The notes under the pieces are model-generated. The model was not told the DNA's origin, did not search any database, and saw only the letters and a list, made by a program, of their open reading frames with translations. Below are positions 10,529-20,878 of a DNA stretch of 34,317 nucleotides, piece after piece. Source of the stretch: Reclinomonas americana ATCC 50394 (lineage: Eukaryota > Jakobida > Jakobea > Jakobida); NCBI GenBank assembly GCA_048213135.1, contig PS015223.1, positions 1 to 34,317 on the forward strand, in the 5' to 3' direction. The translations under genes were made by a program, and so were the position numbers. How positions within the stretch are numbered: position 1 is the first letter of the stretch; each line of letters starts with the position of its first letter.

Positions 10529-10705
10529 CCTTCCCTCCTTCTCCTCTCCTTCTCCTCTCCTTCTCCTCTCCTTCTCCTCTCCTTCTCCTCTCCTTCGTCT
10601 CTCCTTCTCCTCTCCTTCTCCTCTCCTTCTCCTCTCCTCTCCCTCCCTCCTCCCCTCTCCTTCTCCTCTCCTTCTCCTCTCCTTCTCCTCTCCTCCTCCC
10701 GTCCC
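10529..10705 (+). repeat. CTTCTC pyrimidine minisatellite (copy 2, inverted relative to 9300-9590)
   Basis: An array of CCTTCTCCTCT units directly upstream of the CTGCAG acceptor at 10771. It is the 3' polypyrimidine part of an SF1 intron. With the array at 9300-9590 it forms a large apparent inverted repeat. Confidence 0.95.
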
Positions 10706-10771
10706 TTCCATCCTTCTCTCCCTTCCCTCTTCTGCGTCCCTCATCCCTTCGTCTCACCATTCTCGCTGCAG

Positions 10772-12349
10772 TCCGCGCTCGCCTGGAGGAAATCGGCCGC
10801 AAGGTCAACCTGGGCGCGTATGAGGAGGAAGAGATGCAGCGGTGAGTCTTGTGTCTCCTGCATGTTTTCGCTTATTTGTCAGCATGTCCTCTCATCTCTG
10901 TCGACGCGCAGTGAGCCATCGCCAGACTACGTTTACGATCGGTACGGCAAGCGCCAGAACACGCGTGATCAGGTCGTCAAGGATCGCCTCAACATTGAAC
11001 GACGTGATCTGGTCAAGAAAGCCATGCAAGTGTGGCCGCAGTTCAGAGTTGCGTGATGTTTTTGTTGATCGCGTGTGTGGTTGTTTGATGTTTGAAAATG
11101 GATGCTCGTTCCTTGCAGCCGCCGGTTGACATGAAGCCGGAGAACCTGCGCATCACGAAGAAGATCCCCATTCCGTACAAGAAGTACCCGGACTACAATT
11201 TTATTGGTGCGTGATGGCACTGTCGTTTTCTCACCCGCGGCCTCTCACTGACACACTTTCTGCCTCAACAGGTTTGATTATCGGTCCGCGTGGCAACACT
11301 CAGAAGCGCCTGACGCGTGAAACCGGTTGCAACATTGCCATTCGTGGCAAGGGTTCCACAAAGGAGGGCAGAGTTGCGTCGATCTCTATTGCTCACTGCC
11401 CACTCTCTGTCTCACTCCCTCTCTCTATCCACAGTCCAATCGCCCGCAGCCAGGCGATGATGAAGATTTGCACGTGGCTGTGACCGGTGACACCATGGAG
11501 CAAGTCGATAAGGTTTTGTGATTATTTTCCTCTCCTCCTTCCATCCCCGTTCACTCACTCACTCCTTCCTCCTTCCTCCTCCTCACCCCAGGCCGTCAAG
11601 ATGATTGAAAAGCTCTTGGTGCCCATCGACGACGACCTGAACGACTGGAAGCGCAAGCAGCTGGAGGAGCTGGCCAAGATCAATGGTAGGCACACACAAA
11701 TTAGCTCTCCTCCCTTGCTTCTTTTCTTTCTCACACTGCTCCTCCCCCAGGCACATTGCGCGACGATCGACAGGAGGGCGGCTCCGGCAGGCATACCGAC
11801 CAGTACTTTGCTGGTGGCGCTGGCATGGCCGGTGGCGCCGGTGCTGCCGGTGGCCGTGGCAACTCGCGCATGGATGAAGAGTATCAGGATTTCATGGCGG
11901 AAATCGAAGGCAAGGATCGCTCCGCGCGCGCAGCACCACCGCCACCTCCACCACCGCCATCAGCCGGCGGTTACGGTGGCGGCATGCTACCGGCACCTGC
12001 CATGGCGCCCGGTATGGCTCCTGGCCTGGCACCGGGCATGGCTCCCAGCTACTATCCGCCACCCGCGGCAGCCTACCCCGGCTACCCACCACCGCCGCCG
12101 CCGGCCGCGTACGGTGGATATCCGGGCTATGGTGTGCCGGTACCTCCAGCTCCTGGTGCTCCGTGGGGCGCGGTAAGTCTCTCTTTCTGTTTGTGTTGAA
12201 TCCTTTTTGTGGCTGTCGTTTGTTCACCAGTGATTCTTGATTCATTCGTGCAGCCGGCACCGTGGGGTGATCCGTCACAGCAGCAGCAGCAGCAGCAACA
12301 ACAACCGTGGGCCACGCAATCATACGACCAACGGCCTCCGGGATTGTAA
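10772..12349 (+). CDS. SF1: Splicing factor 1 / branchpoint-binding protein, KH-QUA2 core and C-terminus
   Basis: Exons: 10772-10841, 10912-11047, 11119-11206, 11272-11372, 11435-11512, 11592-11685, 11751-12172 and 12254-12349 (TAA). SF1/BBP binds the intron branchpoint sequence and U2AF large subunit in early spliceosome assembly in the nucleus. Visible: the helical [17 protein letters not shown] segment; the KH core [19 protein letters not shown] with [11 protein letters not shown]; the QUA2-type helix; LAKINGTLRDD; then [14 protein letters not shown], matching the conserved stretch after the zinc knuckle. The CCHC zinc knuckle normally found between these last two is missing, replaced by a Gly-rich linker. 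The C-terminus is Pro-rich (PPPPPPPP, repeated MAPG), with a Gln run and the ending RPPGL. Two donors here are GTTGCG (11048, 11373), placed exactly where homology requires. The N-terminus is on the inverted contig. Confidence 0.95.
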
Positions 12350-12486
12350 TAGCAACACCGTGTCGCGTGCTCCCCCTTCTGTGTGCATGTGTGCCGGGTT
12401 TCCGTAAAGAGAGGTGCAGCTGGTCTTTGTGCATTCACTCGCTTGCTTCTTTTATTTGCCAGACACGGTTTACAGACAAGTTGGGA
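12350..12486. other. Convergent intergenic spacer SF1 / NELF-C/D
   Basis: 137 bases between two facing stop codons. No coding signal is seen, and the 3' untranslated regions must lie here or overlap. No clear AATAAA is visible. Confidence 0.6.
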
Positions 12487-14623
12487 TTAGAGTACCACAC
12501 CCTCGGGCATGTGTGATTGCAGAATGGATATCTCCCCTGCCGCCAGACCAACGCCCGACTCGCGGATTCCATCTGCATAGCACACGTGTGCGTAAGAGTG
12601 GGAGTGTCTTGTGTGATTCCTTGCGACGACGTGAAATACCGTAGAACTCGCGAATTCGACTCTTGCACTCCACACGCTTCATGGCCAGCGCGTATCGCGG
12701 ATGACCGAGGACGCGAATCACGTCCGACACAAAGGCCGGCTCGAACGGTGGCTCGATCATGCCCAGCAACTGCATCGCCAGCGTAAGCACCTTACGCGCA
12801 CACACGACGGCGCAATGCGACATTCTCACCTCCATCATGCACTCGCGAATGAACGACAGATCGACGCTGTCGGAGGCGGCAAACTCGGCAAGTGCCGCCA
12901 GTGTCGCGTCGACGTGACCCAACTGAGCCAGCTGCACGAATATGGGGACAAACTGATTGCGATAGCCGACCTGTGCGTTCGCCATGGTGGCAGTGAGCAC
13001 TGAGCGACTCAATCTCTCTCTCCTCAGCACACACACACACCAACGGAGCCGGCTCGATCTTCTCCACAGTGGACGACACAATCTCCTTGGCCACGCGATA
13101 CACATGCAGTCGCTGTCGCGCTTGCCGTTCGTTGATCTGCGGGGAGGCTGGGTGAGATACAGAAGGGGGGGCACTTGGGAGATGCACAAACACGCGAACG
13201 GACCAGCAGCAGAATGTTGACAAAGGTGTTCACCGTGGCCGTGTCCTTGTACGCATCGCCGTGGAACTCGGCATCGGCAAACAGTGCACGCACCCACAGC
13301 AGCACACCGGCGCACACCAACGGAACACTATCCGTCCAAGTGAGTGGGGGGAATGGCAAAGAACATTTCGCGCAGAATCACACACTCCNNNNNNNNNNNN
13401 NNNNNNNNNNNNNNNNNNNNNNNNNNNNNNNNNNNNNNNNNNNNNNNNNNNNNNNNNNNNNNNNNNNNNNNNNNNNNNNNNNNNNNNNNNNNNNNNNNNN
13501 NNNNNNNNNNNNNNNNNNNNNNNNNNNNNNNNNNNNNNNNNNNNNNNNNNNNNNNNNNNNNNNNNNNNNNNNNNNNNNNNNNNNNNNNNNNNNNNNNNNN
13601 NNNNNNNNNNNNNNNNNNNNNNNNNNNNNNNNNNNNNNNNNNNNNNNNNNNNNNNNNNNNNNNNNNNNNNNNNNNNNNNNNNNNNNNNNNNNNNNNNNNN
13701 NNNNNNNNNNNNNNNNNNNNNNNNNNNNNNNNNNNNNNNNNNNNNNNNNNNNNNNNNNNNNNNNNNNNNNNNNNNNNNNNNNNNNNNNNNNNNNNNNNNN
13801 NNNNNNNNNNNNNNNNNNNNNNNNNNNNNNNNNNNNNNNNNNNNNNNNNNNNNNNNNNNNNNNNNNNNNNNNNNNNNNNNNNNNNNNNNNNNNNNNNNNN
13901 NNNNNNNNNNNNNNNNNNNNNNNNNNNNNNNNNNNNNNNNNNNNNNNNNNNNNNNNNNNNNNNNNNNNNNNNNNNNNNNNNNNNNNNNNNNNNNNNNNNN
14001 NNNNNNNNNNNNNNNNNNNNNNNNNNNNNNNNNNNNNNNNNNNNNNNNNNNNNNNNNNNNNNNNNNNNNNNNNNNNNNNNNNNNNNNNNNNNNNNNNNNN
14101 NNNNNNNNNNNNNNNNNNNNNNNNNNNNNNNNNNNNNNNNNNNNNAGTCTCTCTCACACACATCCACCTCACCTGCGGCTTTCCCTCTGCCTTGATGTAG
14201 CGCAACAGCAGTGTGAATGTGTCGCGCGACAGAATTGCATCGTCGGCCTTGAGTCGCTCTTCGCACTCTCGCCGTGTGCCCTCATTGGAGGCCGCCACTG
14301 CCGCCGCAGCCGCAGCAGCACCTGTTCCCGCTGAGGATGACGAAGATGAAGAGGAAGAAGAAGCGGGAAACGATGGTGGTGTCAATGTTGCAGGTGGCGA
14401 TGGAGATGTGCCCGTCGCAGTACGCTGCACACAGGCACACATGCACACACGCACATGCACAGGGAGGGAGGGAGAGGTGAGTGGCATGCATTGATCACAC
14501 ACACATCTCTGCAACATGCACACTCAGTCTCGCCTTGTCTCTCTCTGTCTGTCTGTTGTCTGCGTGTGTGTGAGTCTTCCACTCTACTCTGCATCTCACC
14601 TGCCGCGGCGGTGGTGGCTCCAT
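12487..14623 (-). CDS. NELFCD: Negative elongation factor C/D (TH1-like), with internal gap
   Basis: Exons: 14623-14600, 14424-14173, gap, 13327-13204, 13136-13041, 12970-12830, 12790-12640 and 12572-12487 (TAA). NELF-C/D is a helical scaffold of the NELF complex, which pauses RNA polymerase II near promoters. The recognisable part is the C-terminal half: VPLVCAGVLLWVRALFAD (human LPLVAVGVLHWV region), then RNQFVPIFVQLAQ, then DLSFIRECMMEV and MIEPPFEPAFVSDVI, which match the human segments DVSLIRYFVTEV and VISPPYTPDFVQLF in order and spacing. The first exon encodes only MEPPPPRQ. The next carries a Ser/Ala-rich low-complexity run, then SRDTFTLLLRYIKAEGKPQ. The centre is lost in the gap at 13389-14145. 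The last junction gives EFY|DGIRESG and a short non-conserved tail. The start codon is 70 bases from that of the divergent glucosylceramidase gene. Confidence 0.8.
13389..14145. other. Assembly gap (N) within NELF-C/D
   Basis: It removes the central exons of the NELF-C/D gene. Confidence 0.99.
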
Positions 14624-14693
14624 GATATACACACGCGTATGCTTTGCAAAGGGCGGGGTCGTCCTTCGTTCCTCTTGTCCTCCGGGAAAACCA
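14624..14693. promoter_or_regulatory. 70-base divergent promoter region NELF-C/D / glucosylceramidase
   Basis: Only 70 bases separate the two outward-facing start codons. It holds no TATA-like box that I can recognise. Both 5' untranslated regions and a shared core promoter must fit here or extend into the coding sequences. Confidence 0.5.
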
Positions 14694-17199
14694 ATGCATC
14701 GACGCGCGTGGGGTCTCCTGCTCTTGTTGCTGCTTCTTCTGGCACTGTCTGTCAGCAGCGCACTTGCCACATGGACAGCGCCTCCACAAGCTGTGCAAGT
14801 TGCGTGGCAGAGAACGAGCGGAACATACTCTCGGTGTGACTCTGACGCTGACTGTGTCTCTCTCACACGCATGCAGGTGGTGCAGAGTGCGCGCGACACT
14901 GGTGATCGATGGGCCACCAAACGTTACACCCTCCCGCGCACTGTTCTCTGCTCGGCCTTCCTCTCTCATTGTCTCTGCATCAGCTTCTATCCCATTTGTT
15001 CCGGCGCATCAGTTCCTGCTGGAGGATGTGGCAGCTTCGGAGGCGCCGCTGCAGCAACAGCAACTGTTGACAGTGAACATCACTGATCGGTATCAGCCGC
15101 TGAAGGGCTTTGGTGGAGCCATCACGGACGCGGTGGCGCACATTTTTGATGAGATGTCGGCGGAGCTGCAGGCGGAGGTGAGAGAGTGCAGAGGGAGTGA
15201 GGGGGGCTGTGAAGGACAAACTGATGTGATGTCGCGTCTTCGTGCAGGCGCTCGACCACATCTGGGGCGACAGGTGTGTCATTCTCTTGTCATGAACGTG
15301 TACATGGTATTAACATTGTTTGCGCGTTCGTATTATGCTCTCAGTGGACTCAAGTATGTCTTCACGCGGCTGACGATCGGGAGCTGCGACTTTTCCGTCG
15401 GCAGCTATTCGTACGACGACAGCGAGGGCGACTACAACATGGAGCACTTCTCGGTGGCTCACGACGAAGAGGTGTGTGCGACAGATCAAGTCGCGAGTTT
15501 CTTTTCCCTCACGGTTGTCGCAGAAAATCATCCCGCTCATTCACCGCGCCATGGACACGGCGGCCAAGTACAACCGCACCATCACCTTCTTGTCCACACC
15601 GTGGTCGCCGCCGGGTACGAGCCATTCGCTTCGTGGGTTTATTAACTGCGCTGACTCGTGTGTTTGCCTGTCTTGCAGCGTGGATGAAGCGCAATGTGAG
15701 CAATTATCCCTCTCGCTGCTACTCTTTTCCTTCGCGAACCTGACAATGTTCCGCAGCACGACATGCGCAACTCTGACAAGCCTGGACTGATTCAAGACCC
15801 AAAGATCTTCTCCGCCTGGGCCTTGTACCTGTCCAAGTTGAGTGCGCGTATCCTCTTGTTCGTCTCGCCGCAGCAGCAAATAAAACTCATCGCATGGTCA
15901 CTCGCAGGTACGTCACCGAGTACGGGAAGCGAGGTGTGCAAATCTCGGCCATCACTGTGGAGGTTGGTCTCATTTTGCACAATGCTGATATCGGTTCACT
16001 CACCAAATTACCGCCGACGCAGAACGAGCCGCACGTGTGTGAGCAGGCGAGTCTCCTTGATCTCTTTGACGATCTCTTCTCCGTTGCTAATATCCACCCA
16101 GTTCCTCGTCACCTACGAGTGCTGCTGTTTCAATGCCACGGAAGAAGCAAGCTTCCTGGCTGGCTATCTTGGTCCGCGACTCCGCGCCGACCACCCCTCT
16201 CTCCAGATCTACATCTACGATGATCAGAAGCCTCAGATGCCCGACTGTTGCGTCCCCTCCCTTCTTCAGTTTCGTCGCCATCTGCTGTGCCAACGACAAC
16301 ACGGCTGTGCAGACATCGCCTCTGTGATGAGCGATGCGATCGCGCGTCAGTATGGTTTGTTCAGCACACGTCGCTGTTGTTCGTCCAACGCTCTGTTGCT
16401 GACATTGCTGTTGTTGTAGTGGACGGAGGTACGAAGAGTGTGGTACGAGGTAACATTTCCTTCCTCGTTATCTCATTGCTGCGTTTCTCGCAGTGGCGTT
16501 TCACTGGTATGGCGGCAATCTGAAAAACGTTGCGTGCCTCCTCTCCTTGACCACGTGCGCGTCCATCTCCAACCTCCCTCTTGTGCAGTACCAGTACCTG
16601 GAGCAGGTGTACAAGAGCTTCCCGCAGCTGCCGCTCTACGCCTCGGAGGCCACACTGGAGGCACACTGGAAGCAGACGGATCACTGGGCGCAAGGCAGCA
16701 TGTGCGCACTACTGTGACAGATGTGCTCCACTCACTCAGTTGCACTCACTCCGCCCTCGATTATGGCAGGTATGCCGTGGATATTATCGGCGACATGAAT
16801 GCGCACACACGAATCTGGGTCGAGTGGAATGTGCTGCTTGACTCGGAAGGCGGACCGCAACATGCCCTCGGACCGTGCGACTCGCCGCTCCGCTACGATC
16901 GCGTCACCAAGAAACTGGAGTATGGCGAGCAGTACTGGCACATGGGTCACTTTTCGCGACACATACCGCCGGGCTCGGTACGCCTCGGCCTCAACCCCGT
17001 GCAAGATCCGCTGGGATCATTCATGGCGCTGGCGGCTGCCACGCCTGCTGGCGACGTTGTCGTCGTCGTGCTCAACCGCGGCAACGACCAGGTGCAGTTC
17101 GGGCTGCAGCTCGGCAACTACGTCGCTCCCATCACCATCCCGGCGCATGCCATTCAGACACTCACCATTCCGGCAGCTGCCGTCTCTCGGCAAATGTAA
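14694..17199 (+). CDS. GBA1: Glucosylceramidase (acid beta-glucosidase), GH30 family, secreted/lysosomal
   Basis: Exons: 14694-14833, 14877-15177, 15248-15273, 15345-15471, 15524-15614, 15679-15695, 15757-15836, 15908-15962, 16023-16046, 16102-16246, 16313-16354, 16420-16428, 16494-16528, 16589-16701 and 16770-17199; 1635 bases, 544 residues (human precursor 536). It hydrolyses glucosylceramide to glucose and ceramide in the lysosome. A signal peptide (MHRRAW, then a run of nine Leu) opens the protein. Landmarks in order: LKGFGGAITDAV, LTIGSCDFSVGSYSYDD, IPLIHRAM, TPWSPPAWMK, acid/base Glu279 in ITVENEP, IYDDQKPQMPD, VDGVAFHWY, nucleophile Glu384 in LPLYASEAT, and LDSEGGPQHALGPCDSPL; then a C-terminal beta domain (GHFSRHIPPGSVRLGL, VVVVLNRG). 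The two catalytic Glu are 105 residues apart, as in the human enzyme. The VDG|VAFHWY junction needs a 9-base exon. The 16047 intron appears to use a GC donor; a GT alternative at 16035 would drop four residues. It is convergent with the protease gene. Confidence 0.95.
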
Positions 17200-17312
17200 G
17201 CATGCGGATGCCATCGGATGAGCAAAGCCAAAAGGAGGGTAAGGGAGAGATTTCACTGACGTATTCATGCGCTTGTTGCCAGTGATGTCGTCATCGTCGT
17301 CGTCGTCGCGAC
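17200..17312. other. Convergent spacer with a GTC/GAC trinucleotide run
   Basis: 113 bases between the stop codons of the glucosylceramidase and protease genes. 17284-17310 is an imperfect GTC/ATC (minus strand GAC/GAT) run that would lie in the 3' untranslated regions of one or both transcripts. Confidence 0.7.
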
Positions 17313-20300
17313 TTATGGCTCGTACACCGGGAAGTTTGGCGTAGTCTGTGCTCTGGCGGATAAGCAGAAAGGAGACAAACACGCAGCACACGCTCAGACA
17401 GCACATGGCAACAGCGCACCGCAATGCCGCAGTTGTTCTGGCGGTTGCGTGCCATCTTCACGTAGCCACTGCAGGAGAAACGCATGTGAGCGAAACGACT
17501 GCTCAAAAGCTGGATCGCACAGGCAATGTGCCACGCAACTCATCACCCCAGTGGGTCGACCACGAGCTGCAGCACGGAACCCTAACACATCAGTGCCTAC
17601 CCTCTTGCACCGTATAATTTTCATCGCGAGTTCACGCAACTTCTGCACAATCCAGTAGTCCTGTCCGGCGCCGTCAGAGCCGTAGCCGACCACCAGAACG
17701 GCTGCGCAGCGAGCACAGCAATGTAAGTCAGGAAGAGTGTGTTGGAGACACATGCATCGACACGCACCGTGATCGAGGGAAGCCGGGTCGCTCTTGCACG
17801 TCGGCTCGTAGTACACACCTGCATGCATGCAAGTGAGTTAAATCATGCATACGCATTCCTTTGTCGCAAACCGGAGTCACGAACCAGATCCGTCTGTGTT
17901 CAACGATGTGAGTGTCACGAAGGCACACAACAGGAAACGAGGCACTCAGACACCACCACGCAACAGTAGATGAACGAGTCGGCCACCATGATGGCGACAG
18001 ACACCGGGCCGTGGGTGGCCACAGCATTCATCTGCGTGCACACACACGAGTGTTGCGAGTGAGAGTCTGCTGGGAGAAAGTGCGCCAGCTGACAACGAAC
18101 CAGGTCGTTCTCGTCGCCCGCCGTGGTGTTGAAGTACTTGGTGACCTTGGCCACAGGGAAGGTGGGGTGGCAGAAGCCTGGGCGAGCAGAGAAAGAGAGC
18201 AAGAGCGTATTAGTATGCGCGGTATGAAAGAGGGTGAAGAACTCGTGCATACGCACCGTCAGCCATCAGGTACGGGTACTCCATCATGGCGCCAATGCCA
18301 CCGTTGTCGATGGCGTACTGGAAGACGTCCCACTCGTTGCCACCGTTGCAAGCTGTACGACAAAAAAACACAGTCATCGGTAAGAGGCGCTTGGGCACAT
18401 TGATTGTTGCCGCGGCACATACCCTGGTTGTCTGCAGAGAGAAAATCAATGAGTTCAGGAATTCATGAACGCATATGTGGAAAAGCAAACTCAACTCGGG
18501 TAGTCCCACATGCAGTCCATGGCCTGCTGGGGCGACAGGTTGGCCTGCACAGGGAAACATGAGGTGTCAGTCGTCATGCAGGTGTCCGTATAATGGCAGC
18601 CGCCGGAGAGCACACACCAGAATGCCTGCGAGAGTGAGGCAAGCACGCAGCAGTGAGCGTTGAGTGCTGTGACAATTTCAACAAGCTGCATGCACGCACC
18701 AGTCTTGATGGCCCACATGGAGGCAATGGAGCCGGTGCCGGAGAACGCCCAGCAGCTGCCGCACACTGCGGGGAAAAGAATGAGGGGATGAGATGTGAAA
18801 AGTCGGCGAACAGGCCTCGCCGCATACGTACCACCCTACGCACACAGAAACACAGAAGAGAAAGACATGTGAGACAACATGGATGACCAGAGCGTGACCC
18901 GCTTCATAAGGCTAACCTGGTCGCGCACTGGCAGCACAACATTCTTGCTGCGCCAGTCGAACGCCGGGGGGACCGGGGCGCCCTGCGTCACGAGTGCGTG
19001 AGGACGAGATCATTCATACAACGAGTGCGTGACAGCACTACTCACAGTGTGCTTGAACGTGGCGTGAGCATTGCTCGTCTCGGGGCGCCTGCAAGATCCA
19101 CCGCTGTGAGTACACTCACATTTCACAACGCGGCGGCGACACCGTGTACTCACGATCCGCGCTTCAGCAGCATGGTGGCGCGGAACTCCTCGGGGTGCCA
19201 GTCGGCCCACTTGTTGGCGCGCACTGCATTGTGATTATCATCAGCCACCAGCAACACACACATACAGCGCCACGAAAAGCGGTTCACGCAACGCTTGTGA
19301 GTCACATCGGTGCGCGCGTTGTGCTCGTTGATCAGACGCATGTTGCGCTCAAAGTTGGCGCGGCGTTGAGTGTACTCGTCGACGGTGGCGTACGACTGTG
19401 CGATTGGACGTATACAAATAATGAGCGGGGCACAGCAGGCGTCATCGACAGTGCATGATTGCGTGTTACCTTGCCAAACTCCTGCACAAACTCGTTGAAC
19501 TTGAGCGATGAGGCGTCGACGGCGTCGCTCATGTGCTGCGGGGACGGCATGATGCTGCGGAAGAACGAGCCCATGCGGTCGTGGCGGTGCATCGGTCCAT
19601 CCACGTCGCCGCGGGTGGCCGACGAGCTCTGGCAAATGTGCGGAACGATCAACATGTCCTCGCGCACCTCCTGCGGCCGGAAGAACAGGTAGTTGAAGAC
19701 GTACTCGTCGTAGTGCGAACCTGTGTGCACGGGAGTGAGAATCGAGGGTGGTGAGCACAGCGCGTGGTCTCTCGACTCACCACCAATGACATTGTAGCCG
19801 TACTGGATGTGGAAGCGCACGGGGCGGTTGTTGTCGTCGGCCGACACGTACATGGTGTAGTTGTTTTGCTGCAGTTGTGCTGCGGTTACAGAACGAAAGA
19901 GAGAAGACACAGACTCCCCAAACCAGAAGCTACCTTGGCACCATGCATCACCGTGTACTGCCACGCATTGCAACGGACACCTGCACGGGCGCACGCATCA
20001 GAAGGATACACATCGTCAGTCACACGAAACGGGAGCGCAACCAACCATCAATGTCGACGGGTGCCGAGGCCAGCGTGTAGCCGGTGAGGTCGGGCAGCAG
20101 GGAGGTGAGCGGCGGCGGCGAGTGGTGGAACACACCGATCTGCAGGCCACACACACGCACAGAGTGAGCATGTCATCATGACACACATGCTGGTGTCGGA
20201 ACTCAACGTAGCACGTCTCCACATCCTTGCGCGGGTAGAGCTCAAACGTGGTGTTGAGGTCGTTGCGGTACAGCGTGGTGTCCATGCCTAGGCACAAGAG

Positions 20301-20788
20301 TGAGCAATGCAGAGACTCAAAAGAGAGACAAAGAGAGAGAGCAAAAAGCACACCATCATAGTAGCGAATGGCCTCGCGACCCGAATCACGGTCGAGAGTC
20401 ACTTCAATGGGCTGCATCACAGAGTGTGTATCTGTGTGTGTTAGTGCACGCGCGCATACACACGAGGAGAGAGAAGACCAAGAAGAAAAAAGTCACCTCG
20501 CGAATGTGCGCATAAGGCCTGCATGCAATCAGTGTGTGTGAGGAATACCAATCATGATGCACACACACGCGGAAAAAACGACGCAACAGCTCAAGCACGA
20601 GGGCCATGGTGTACTGCGCACACACATCATGTGAGAGACTTGTGTGTTTACGTGCTCTCTCTGTGAATGCACACCTTGCTGGGCCACATAGGCGGTGCCA
20701 CTGCAGCAGCATCGGCCTCGGGGGCAAGCACGGCCGCTGCAACAAGCAGCAACAGAGCGGCGACAAGGAGAGCACTCACTCGGCGCAT
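17313..20788 (-). CDS. Papain-family (C1A) cysteine protease, 26/29-kDa proteinase / CfaD type
   Basis: A 26-exon gene whose exons sum to 1659 bases (552 residues; Drosophila 26-29-p is about 550). A signal peptide (MRRVSALLVAALLLLVAA) precedes a family-specific N-terminal domain (MWPSKYTMALVLELPYAHI, RYYDGMDTTLYRND, YTMYVSADDNNRPVRFHIQY, GGSHYDEYVFNYLFFRP). Next comes an I29 propeptide with a perfect ERFNIN motif (EYTQRRANFERNMRLINEHN) and LRANKWADWHPEEF. In the C1 domain the catalytic residues are Cys360 in DQGVCGSCWAFSG, His496 in SLDHAVLVVGYG and Asn517 in VQNSWSTHWGDDGY; it ends CGIATTPNFPVYEP. All look intact, so it should be an active lysosomal or secreted endopeptidase. Exons (high to low): 20788-20675, 20613-20588, 20518-20497, 20411-20354, 20287-20208, 20139-20046, 19980-19934, 19868-19781, 19720-19470, 19395-19293, 19223-19154, 19088-19046, 18982-18917, 18835-18832, 18765-18700, 18626-18619, 18544-18496, 18431-18423, 18352-18257, 18177-18101, 18031-17965, 17818-17768, 17701-17641, 17566-17540, 17468-17420 and 17345-17313. 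Three are 4, 8 and 9 bases long. Five donors are GTTGCG. Confidence 0.95.
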
Positions 20789-20878
20789 GACAGCGGAGGA
20801 AAAATAAAAGTGAGAAAAGAGTCAGTCAAGTGGATTGAATTCATTGGATGCTTTCTTCCTTCTCCTCTCTCCTCTCGC

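Noticed and set aside
9300-10705. Large inverted repeat suggesting a transposon with terminal inverted repeats
   Set aside because: The arms are simple-sequence minisatellite from one intron, the interior is SF1 exons, there is no transposase or target-site duplication, and both junctions are assembly gaps.
8616-10845. Very long open frames (up to 730 codons) with Glu/Arg or Ser/Pro/Leu repeats on both strands
   Set aside because: They run through GGAGAA/TTCTCC minisatellites and stretches of N. The repeat is open in several frames, and the region is intronic to SF1.
15276-15743. Long Arg/His-rich frames overlapping conserved genes on either strand
   Set aside because: Arg, His, Cys and Ser-rich translations are typical shadows of GC-rich coding sequence in other frames and have no homology signal.
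17017-17312. Protease C-terminus extended through an Asp-rich run (DDDDDDD) to a stop at 17017
   Set aside because: Using the acceptor AGCACAG at 17346 instead gives CGIATTPNFPVYEP and a stop, which is the normal family ending and makes the whole model divide by three.
17196-17330. Extra glucosylceramidase exon after a GTAAGC donor at 17196
   Set aside because: The TAA at 17197-17199 already gives a normal family length and ending; the extra frame is the reverse complement of the Asp-coding run and runs antisense to the protease.
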